DNA from: Mercurialis annua | Taxonomy: Eukaryota; Streptophyta; Magnoliopsida; Malpighiales; Euphorbiaceae | Length of the DNA stretch: 64,000 nucleotides | Reading direction: 5' to 3' | Assembly (NCBI RefSeq): GCF_937616625.2 | Contig: NC_065577.1 | Span: 1,839,001-1,903,000, forward strand | In this document: piece after piece, positions 55,815-64,000 of the stretch | Layout of the letters: each line of letters starts with the position of its first letter | Numbering within the stretch: the first letter of the stretch is position 1 | Made by a program: the position numbers and the translations under genes | The notes under the pieces: model-generated | What the model was told of the DNA's origin: nothing | What the model saw: the letters and a program-made list of their open reading frames with translations, nothing else | Database searches by the model: none

Positions 55815-56746
55815 AATTAATAGCCATTAACGAATCATCTTCATTTGCTAATTAAATTTGTTACTAAAAGAAAAAAAAATGTGACAATTTAAATGGCAAG
55901 ATGTAAAGATTTTTCCAGTGTGTATATGTAGCACGGAAATCAATTGCTATCAGAAGGAAAAATAATAATTGATTATGTAATCTTTTAGACGGCAAGATGT
56001 ATAGACTTTTCCGGTATGTATGTCGCACGAAAACAATAAGGAAAACACGATTCAACATGTAAACTTGAAATTCAGAAAAGCAAAAATGTTACAAAATTTG
56101 GTTGTAAATGTAAAGCTTCTGAATTTTAGAATTCTTTCTAAAAAAAAATGCCGAAACCAGTGTTTTGAGACTTGAATCGGATCGGCCGATTTAATAGGTT
56201 CAGCCGAGAACCGATGATCAATCCAGTTCTATTTTTCCTAAAAATCAAAGAAATGGTTCAACCTATAAAAAAACCGCAAAAACAAAAAAAAATTACTGAA
56301 ACTGCTAAACCGTAAAAAATGCTTGTTTCTTTATATTTTAGTTAGAATGTGATCCATTTGCGAATTCTGTAATTCATTTGTTAGTTCGAATTTTAAAATA
56401 CACATAGAATTTTAAAAGTTTCCGTAAAATATAGACCAGCAACACATAGTCTATTTATCACCACTTAATGAATTAAAAAGATGGCACCAGCAACACTCTT
56501 CAAAAAAAGGTACTTACAGTACTGTTCAGATGCTCTAATATCAGCTCTACACCGAAGAACCCGTGGCAATGACGAGCCAAAAGCCGATAGCCACCACATA
56601 CCCAATTGTCAATGGTGTTGAAATCGACCTTAGCTCTTCAAAGTTTGTATACAGACCAGTTAATAGCAAATGAAGTGCAACAATTCAATTCTGTGAAAAA
56701 GAAAAAACAGCAAATGTATTAATGATTTGCATGAAAGATTTTGGCG
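55815..56746. other. Intergenic between xylanase gene 2 and the TNL; source of a tandem duplication
   Basis: Holds 3' flanks of both genes. It includes a CCGGTT-type repeat (about 56160-56240) and the TNL 3' UTR region (caccacttaatgaattaaaa near 56459). Nearly the entire stretch has a diverged copy at 62570-63680. Confidence 0.75.
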
Positions 56747-57523
56747 CTAGTGTCGTCCAATGAATGCCTCATGATGTAGTATATGGACACCACATCTTGT
56801 CACCTCACAATGCTTCAAAATTTCAAGTTTTGGATAATTGACAAAGCCATAGGGAGAGAATTCAAGTGAAGATACAGTTCCTGGATATTGTTTGAGGTGG
56901 ATGAGTTTAACATACACCATTAGTACATGTTCTGACTTTGACGGAGCGCGACACCGACAAGAGATACTCCCAAAAACATCACCATAGTTGTTACCTGTGG
57001 CGTTGTCTATGCATTTGATCTTAAAATGCAACTTATAAATCTCCTTCGGAAGTTTCTTAAATTTATAGACAACGCAGAAAGCAATTCCTTTCATATGATC
57101 CAAATTTGAGGGAAACTGTGTCACAACTGAGGCTCCCTCACTTTGAAAACTGAACCATTCTGGAACTTTACTTCCTGGAAAGACAATAGTCGTACACTGT
57201 AACACAAAAGTTGAACATTTAGTTATGAATACGAAGAATAGAGAAGTTACAATTATCAAAATGTTGTCTGGTTTATGAAAAGCTTCAGCTGTTACGCATA
57301 ATAGTATTGGATTATAAAATCTCGATTTTTAACTTAATCCATGCACATTTTAATTAACCAGAAAAAACAAAAGGTCTAGCCAGTGGTAACATACCCGATT
57401 CACAGCATGCTGAATGATCCACTGACCACCTATTAACTTTTCATTTAACTTTGAGCAGTTTGTGAAATCCAAATTGGTAAGATCACGATATACGCTGCGG
57501 TTGCATGGCACAGTTTTTAGGGA
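56747..57523 (-). pseudogene. Detached C-terminal exons of the TNL (post-LRR / C-JID domain)
   Basis: Two exon pieces: 57395-57523 (begins SLKTVPCNRSVYRDLTN; 43 codons) and 56747-57196 (CTTIVFPGSKVPEWFSFQSE onward; 150 codons), joined in phase 0. VFPGSKVPEWF is the hallmark of the C-terminal jelly-roll/Ig-like domain of TNL proteins, which contacts pathogen effectors. A Helitron lies directly before the first piece, so these exons are cut off from the LRR exon. 57395-57523 is in phase 0, whereas the LRR exon remnant ends one base past a codon; even exact removal of the insertion would leave a shift. Confidence 0.85.
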
Positions 57524-58024
57524 CTAGTTTCGCATTACGTGCTATACACGTGGCTCGTAACGTAATTTGTCAATGAACGTATTAGTAAATTTATTATAAT
57601 TATTAATAAATATATATATTTGGTTATTAAATTTTTTTCATACTGAATTTATTCTTCTTTTGGTTTTATAATAACCATAATTAAATAATTAATTTATTTT
57701 TATTAGTAATATCTTTAAAAATAACAAGATAAAAATTTAAATAATAATATATTGATCAAATAAAGTATTTTAATTTTATAGTTTAATCAAACTAAAAGAT
57801 AAATATTCCTACTAACTTGGAGACAATTTAGTTATTTTTTACATACTAAAAGCTAAATTGGAGATAATTTAACTACCTATTCTAATTAGGACTTTAATTA
57901 CAATAGTGATTAATTAAATAACTAATTAGTTAATGACTATAAAACCTTTATTAGTATTAAACTGGAAAGGATTATTCCGTAAATTGCCTGTCCCCCCCAT
58001 CCGTGCTTTTATATATAGTATAGA
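57524..58024 (-). mobile_element. Non-autonomous Helitron, 501 bp, inserted in the TNL coding exon
   Basis: Read on the minus strand, it begins TCTATACTATATATAAAAGC and ends ...CACGTGTATAGCACGT AATGCGAAA CTAG. A hairpin (5-bp stem ACGTG/CACGT, 5-nt loop, + strand 57537-57551) lies 9 nt before the terminal CTAG. The base before is A and the base after is T, the usual Helitron target with no duplication. No Rep/helicase coding. It lies in the same orientation as the TNL. Confidence 0.85.
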
Positions 58025-61000
58025 TATAGATATAGATATAGATAGATATGCAGTTAAATGCAACTACAGTAATTATAGATGGTGGAAGCTCAGGTAAATA
58101 ACTGAGACTCTTGCATCCGCTTATGTACAAATTCCCCAATTTAGGAAGTCTACTGATACAACTAGGAAGGCTTTCAAGGTATTTGCAGTCGCTGAGTAGC
58201 AAAGAGCCGAGGCAACGTAAATGTTCAGTCGATAATGGTATCTCTTTTATAGCTGTACCATTTAAAATAAGAATTTCTAAGGATTTTAAATTATAGATGC
58301 TCTCCGGAAGCCTCCTTAGATTCCTGCAGTACCTCAAATCTACGAATTTTAGATTCATGGGTTCCGAGATTTCTGGGAAACTCTCAAGTTCTGACCAATT
58401 ACGTAACCCAAGTCTCTGAAGAGACTTTAGTTTACAGAAACTGGCTGGTAGACTAGAGACATTTCTGCAATTCTCAATCCATACTTCAACAAGTGTTGAC
58501 AGAAGTAGATGATCTGATGGTGGCACCTCAATCATTGAAGTACAATCTAAATTTAGTATCTGCAGATTTCCTTGCATAATATCTGGACATCTTTTTACAC
58601 TTGGGCAATCCTGTAAATCAAGAAATTTAAGAACCTTGGAATCAATTCTTCTTGGAAGATTCCTCAGGTTTACACAACCATCAAGCATGAGGAGTTCCAG
58701 CTTGTTGAGGTATTGAATGGATGAGTGAACCTCCACTAAACTTCGACAGTGACGAAGGTCAATTTTTGCCATATTTCTAGCCTTTGACAGATCTGGAAGT
58801 CTAGTCAAATTTTCAGACCCCGAAAGAACAATCTCTGCTAGATTGACGAGATGCTATCATGAAAACAAACAAACAAGCCAAACACATAGATACAGATTAG
58901 CATCATTAGTTTCATGGATGATAAAGAGAGAACAAGCAGATGAATAATTGACCATATAAAAATGAACCTGTATTCCTGTCCAAAGCTCTTTAACGTTGCA
59001 ACCATGAAGATTAAGCACAACCAGATTTTCTGGGAAAAAGTTAGATGGTATAGATTTTAAAGAAAAACCAGTCCACTCGAGATATCTTAACTCCTTAGGA
59101 AGAGGCAGAAGGCCGCTACGAGAAATGTACAATTTCACTTCTTTGTGTCTGGAAAACTGTCCATCGGACCAGTAAAGCTTGAGAAATCTGAGATGAGGCA
59201 TCTTCGCAAACGTATCGGGTTTCAAGAGAATCTTGCTCGATAATGACATATCCAACGACATTCCTTCAATTACGGAAGTTCCCTAACAATCAATTAATGG
59301 TATAGTTTTAATGCATGTTCTATTCTATCAACACAAAAAACATAATGAAGAGAGTTTGTAATTAACAAACGAAGAACTCACTTTGTTTTCCATCAATAAG
59401 TAGCTAATATCCTCAGGGTTCCACAACCTACTTCGATTTTCAGGTTGCCTAGATTCGTCAAGAACAATTTTTTGACCCATTTCTTGCAATAAATCATGAA
59501 TCTCTAATCTGTTGTCCGAGGAAACAGTAATGAGAGACTTGTCAATAAGAATAGTAACCGTAAAATGCACAGAAGAATCAAAGCCATCTAATATTTTGGT
59601 CACGTCGTCTCGACTTCTTCCTTTAAGGAAACACGCAATATCAAGAAATACTCTTTGCTCTTCTGAATCGAGCCAATCGTAACTTGTTTTCAAAACATTA
59701 TGAATTTCACAATTGGAGACATTGCCTAATCTTTTCAGCATACTTTTCCAATCTTCTTCACTTCTATCATACAATGCAGATCCCAAAACTCTAAGAGCCA
59801 ATGGATTCCCTTTAGCATAGTGTATCACCCTTTCCGATTGCAACTTATAATGATCACCCTTGGGATGGTCTTGTTTGAAGGCATTTAAGCTAAAGAGAAG
59901 AAGAGCTTCATCGTCGTTCAGTTTGTGCATTGTATAAATCTCAGCTGCACGAGTATTCTTGAGAACTTGCTTATCCCTACTTGTTACGAGAATTCTACTG
60001 CCCGAACCAAAGAAATCAGGCTCACCGACTAACAACAGCTGTTGCAATTGTGTTGAATTATTCGCATCATCCACAACAACAAGAACTTTCTTACGACATA
60101 GACGATCCTTCGTAAAAGACAGACCTAAATTAACACTTTCTTGGTCTAATAATGCTGAGAATAGTTGAGCTTGCAATTGAGATAACGTACAACTTTCCAG
60201 TTGGTGCATCATATTTGAAATAAAGCAACAACTTTCGAATTGAGTAGAAATTCGATCATAAACAGCTCTAGCAAGAGTGGTCTTACCAACCCCGCCCATA
60301 CCCCATATCCCAATAAGCTTGATATCTGTTGATTCAAAGCACAACATAGACTCAATTTCTAGAATCCGGGGCTCAATGCCAACCATTCCTCTCAAATGGT
60401 AACTTGGGGAAATTCTACTCAATTTTTCAGAAACATCTTTTACGATTTGCTTGATAAGTTCAGATTCTGGCCTGATAAAGATGAACCATACACACAAAAA
60501 ATTAGAAATATCAGACTTGGCATTCTGAATCATCAACATCATACTTGATGAGAGGAAGGTCAATTTCCTGGACACTATTGATTTTTTGAACTGGTTTATA
60601 GTTCAACCTGTGGCTACAGCAATTTCATGAATGATTTAGTGTTTTTAAAATACTTAAACTATTAAAGTTTTGATTGATTTAAATCAAGTAAATTCATAAA
60701 GTAGAATTCTTTCTATGCTTCTTTTATTCATTTCCAAAATCGAATCGATTTTTCTTTAAATTAAATCAAATTCTTGAAAACTTCAATCAAAACCCAGAAG
60801 GACATTATATATATATATATATATATATGAGCAAATTACTATGAAGCCCCTCACATTTGACATAATTCACACTTTAGTCCCTCCTGTTTGAAAACTAAAC
60901 TATGTGGCCCCTCACTTTTGCTTCCGTCAACATTTTAGTCCTTCCATCCATTTTTAGTGTTAGTCAACAAAGTCAAAGGACTTATGGGTAAATTAATTAT

Positions 61001-62161
61001 CAAACCTGAAGGACGAAATCGTTGACAAAAATAAAAGTGAGGGGTGAAATCGTTGACAAAAACAAATGTGGGGGACCATATAATTTCGTTGACTTCGTTG
61101 ACTAACATCCAAAATGAACAGAAGGACTAAATCGTCGACAAAAACAAAAGTGAGAGGCTATATAGTTCAATTTTCAAACAAGAGGGACTAAATTGTGAAT
61201 TATGTCAAATGTGAGGGGTGTAAAAACAAATGTGGGGGACCATATAATTTCGTTGACTTCGTTGACTAACATCAAAAATGGACAGAAGGACTAAATCGTT
61301 GACAAAAACAAAAATGAGGGGCTATATAGTTCAATTTTCAAACAAGAGGGACTAAATTGTGAATTATGTCAAATGTGAGGGGTGTCATAGTAATTTGCTC
61401 TACATATATATTAGAATAATTAATTACTCTCTTAATCAAAGAATACTATAATGTTATGTTAATGTTGGTATATTTGTAAGTCCGCCAATTAGCATATTTG
61501 TCAACCTTTGTGACGATAATTAAATTTCAAAGCACTATTATAGAGATCATTGAATAAATAAGTAGCCAGATGGCATGTTTTTGCTTTTAAAAAATGATAA
61601 TTTAACTGAACATTAATGGATAAATGCAGCTTGTTAATTACTTACTAAGCAATGATCAGTTACTGAAATTTAAATGAAATGTTACCGGATGACGGATGAA
61701 TCCCAGCCGGCAAGATTAGCAACCTCCGTAAAGGCAGATCTCCAGCTCAGCACTTTAAGCTGACTCACCATCAAACACTCTTCATGCTTCAAAAACGCTT
61801 CTCCAAATCTGCCAGTCTGATCACAAACATCAGTGGGGTCAACTTTGTAAAACACGGGTATAACCATCTGCCCGTTATTTCTGAAGCAATCAAGAATCTT
61901 CACAAGTTCATCCAAACACCAACGCGAAAATGCATAGTTTTGTGAAAGAACAACAATTGAAATCTTGGAATCTTCAATGGCTTTGACGAGCAATGGTGAA
62001 ATCTCTTGTCCTTGGACGAGATTGTAGTCGATGAAGGTTGGGATTTGGTGTTGAGTTAGGGCGGTGTAGAGGTGGCTTGTAAAATTAAGGCGAGTGTCTT
62101 CACCTCTGAAGCTAATAAAAACTTTAGGTTTACCAGCTGTTGAAGAAACTAAAGAATGCAT
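57972..62161 (-). CDS. TIR-NBS-LRR (TNL) immune receptor, truncated by a Helitron
   Basis: Exons: complement(join(57972..58853,58968..59282,59382..60471,61686..62161)), 920 aa to the first stop. TIR domain (KPKVFISFRGEDTR, about 12-158) keeps the NADase Glu in WCLDEL. NB-ARC: P-loop GMGGVGKTT (216-224), kinase 2 KKVLVVVDDA, GNPLALRVLG, and IHDLLQEMG in place of MHD. Leucine-rich repeats follow (LRFLKLYW... to LPELPPSI). After AFNC the frame passes through a TATATC microsatellite into the Helitron and stops, so 25 or so residues are foreign and the C-JID domain is lost. Such receptors act in the cytosol or nucleus as effector sensors. It may be a pseudogene or a truncated TNL. Confidence 0.92.
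60829..61400. mobile_element. MITE, 572 bp, in the TNL first intron, with internal 164-bp duplication
   Basis: Ends gagcaaattactatgaagcc and, inverted, gagcaaattactatgacacc, followed by cctcacatttgacataattc on both arms. The flanks are AT-repeat: tatatatat (60820-60828) and tacatatat (61401-61409), 8 of 9 alike. An internal unit starting aaaaacaaatgtgggggacc at 61058 repeats at 61222 (period 164 bp). Confidence 0.85.
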
Positions 62162-62570
62162 TTTGAGAAATTAGATATTTTCTTCAACAAACAATGGGTA
62201 AATATTTCGATTTAGTCTGCACTCCATCAGTTTATGAAGAAGAAGACTAGTAGGTAAGTCAAAGTCTTTTTGGGTCAACATAGAATTATTATTTTTAGGT
62301 ATTTTGTTATTATGCATTTTTATTACATTTATATTCTGGAAAGACATCTCTTTGGAATCTATATTAATTGACCGAACACGGGGTAGACCCGACTCCCATA
62401 GGTCCCCGGGCCTGGCCACAGCGACACCCTTTGTGAGGAGGCCTAGCTTCTCGTAGTAAAAAGCAAATCAAACCGATGATAAACTTCGGTTAACCAAACC
62501 AAATTTTATAGAAACATTTGGCGCAGTTTGACTTTTGTTTTATTTCTTAAAATATAGTTTGATTTAAAAT
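62162..62570. other. TNL 5' flank with a GC-rich repeat fragment
   Basis: The TNL promoter must lie here. At 62370-62450 a GC-rich block (ccgactcccataggtccccg, ggcctggccacagcgacacc) contrasts with its surroundings; on the minus strand its ending ccgtgttcggtcaattaa resembles the tail of a SINE-type repeat. Short aaccaaac/cggttaacc strings follow (62480-62520). Confidence 0.4.
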
Positions 62571-63680
62571 GTTAGTAAAAGAGGATATAAGTTCAGGGAT
62601 TGTTCAATTTCAATCAATGCTTGAAATTAACAATTATTAACTTATCTTCTAAATTTCTTTATGGAAATTGTTATCAGAAGGAAAAAAGAATTTGATAATG
62701 TAATTTTAACTATTATAGTCTTTAAATGGCAAGAGTAAAGAGGTAAAAGCTTTTACCTTGATATGCACTGACCAGAATGGATGTTGCACGACAACAAAAT
62801 TCAACATGAAATATTGAAATTCAAAACAGCAAAAATATGATAAAATTTGGTTGTAATTATTGAATTTAGAATTCTTTCTGACGATATAAAAGAAACGCCA
62901 AAACCAGCATTTTACAAATTGAACCGGACCAGCCAATTAAATAGGTTCAGCCAAGTACTGAAGATCAATCCGGTTTGTTTTTTTCCTATAAATGAAATAT
63001 ACGGTCCAAACTCTCTTATCCAACAAAAACTGCAAAAATAAGAAAAAAAATTATTGAAACTGCTAAACCATAAAAATTGTTTATTTCTTAACTTTTTAGT
63101 TAGAATGTGATCCATTTGCTATTTTTTTAATTCATTTGCTTGTTAAATTTTATGCATGTGTTTAAATTTTAAACATGTAGACTAAATTTTAAAAATTATG
63201 GTTGAACCATCATGCGGTAGCCACCAATTTGATTTTCAAAATACTGGCTGAAACATAGACTTTAAAAAGTTTCTGTAAAGTATAAACCAACAACATATAA
63301 TCTTTTTATCACCACTTAATGAAATAAAAAGATAGCACCAGCAACAATCTTCAACAAAAGGTACTTACAGACTTATAGTAGAGTACTCTTCAAATGCTCA
63401 AGTATCAGCTCTACAATGAAGAAGGGGTGGCATGAAGAGCCAAAAGCGGTAGCCACCACATACCCAATTGTCAGTGGTGATGATATTAACCTTGTCTCTT
63501 CAAAGATTGTTTAGAGACCACTTAATACAAATTGAGGTGCAGCAATTCAGTTCTGTGAAAAGGAAAGAAAAGCAAATGTATTAATTAAAAGTGAATTAAT
63601 TATTTTCTGATGAAGGAAGTTCTTACATGAATGATTTTGGAGCTAGTGTCGTCCGTCACCATCGCAACAAAAGCCTCTGG
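62570..63680. repeat. Duplicated segment: xylanase 3' end plus TNL 3' region
   Basis: 62578-62640 (gttcagggattgttcaattt, caatgcttgaaattaa) copies the last coding bases and stop of xylanase gene 2 (55770-55820). The following 1 kb repeats 55830-56746 in the same order: aaatggcaag, a CCGGTT repeat, accacttaatgaaataaaaa, caccagcaacaatcttca, ggtacttacag. Diverged but collinear. Confidence 0.85.
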
Positions 63681-64000
63681 TCAAAGCAGATGGATACCGC
63701 ATCTTTTCACCTCACAATGCTTCAAAATTTCAATTTTTAGGTCCTTCAAAGTCCCATAGGGACAGAATTCAAGTGATACAGTTCCTGAATATTGTTTGAA
63801 GTGGATGCGTGTAACATACACGATTAGTACATGTTCCACCTTTGATGGAAGATAAGACGGACCGGGGATAAACAAAAAAACATCACCATTTTTGTTGCCT
63901 GTGGCATTGTCTATGCATTTGATATTAAAATGCAACTCATAAATCATTTTTGGAAGTTTCTTAAATTTAAAGACAACACAGAAAGCAATTTCTTCCATAT
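63681..64000 (-). CDS. C-terminal part of a second TNL (C-JID domain), running off the window
   Basis: The frame reads EEIAFCVVFKFKKLPKMIYE, followed by LHFNIKCIDNATGNKNGDVF, and ends at CEVKRCGIHLL. It is a close paralogue of the 56747-57196 exon (GIAFCVVYKFKKLPKEIYKL there). The rest lies beyond 64000. It stops nine residues earlier than its partner. It confirms a tandem TNL array transcribed leftward. Whether the full copy is functional cannot be judged here. Confidence 0.85.
   Translation of the reverse strand, partial: MEEIAFCVVFKFKKLPKMIYELHFNIKCIDNATGNKNGDVFLFIPGPSYLPSKVEHVLIVYVTRIHFKQYSGTVSLEFCPYGTLKDLKIEILKHCEVKRCGIHLL

Noticed and set aside
62171..62419. 82-codon minus frame upstream of the TNL
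   Set aside because: Crosses a repeat fragment and promoter DNA; no homology apparent.
1..64000. CRISPR array or bacterial-type operon
   Set aside because: Tandem repeats here lack regular spacers, and all genes are intron-split plant genes.

Overview
The window is nuclear DNA of a eudicot plant. Genes are split by short AT-rich GT-AG introns. One gene is a TIR-NBS-LRR, a class essentially absent from grasses. The spaces between genes are full of plant transposons: a Ty1/copia element, a Helitron, Mutator-like and Stowaway MITEs, tRNA-derived SINEs and a LINE relic. I could not fix the family or species. Exon models come from splice sites, phase and protein-family knowledge; no search was run.

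Layout. 1-2020: end of a + strand gene facing a GRF zinc-finger gene (-), probably transposon-associated. 3766-7490: RlmN/Cfr-type radical-SAM methyltransferase (+) with a SINE in intron 2. 7720-8180: two abutting MITEs. 8492-11197: arginine-rich protein of unknown function (-). 13378-15204: GNAT-like acetyltransferase (-) with a Stowaway MITE in its intron. 16063-20655: DNA polymerase kappa (-), 14 exons. 20656-28300: repeat-rich intergenic DNA, including a 1.1-kb Mutator-like element with a GTGTA/TACAC foldback. 28449-31309: plastid-type APS kinase (+). 34405-38637 and 46285-55814: two tandem GH10 xylanase-like genes (+). A complex I B2-subunit gene (-, 40183-41650) and a block of terminal-inverted-repeat elements lie between them. 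The second xylanase carries a complete copia element with matching LTRs in intron 3. 56747-62161: a TNL resistance gene (-) split by a Helitron between its LRR and C-terminal domain. 63681-64000: the end of a second TNL copy.

The genes are mostly unrelated housekeeping loci (RNA modification, DNA lesion bypass, sulfate activation, respiration) plus two clusters shaped by duplication (xylanases, TNLs). The clusters are physically linked. A segment containing the last coding bases of xylanase 2 and the TNL 3' region recurs upstream of the first TNL, so a tandem duplication unit ran across the boundary between the two families.

I found no CRISPR array, operon or clearly new multi-gene system. 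The most unusual items are the Helitron-split TNL, the cross-family duplication, the nested SINE/copia insertion, the palindromic array at 43346-43652, and the GC-rich two-stage hairpin at 46743-46836.
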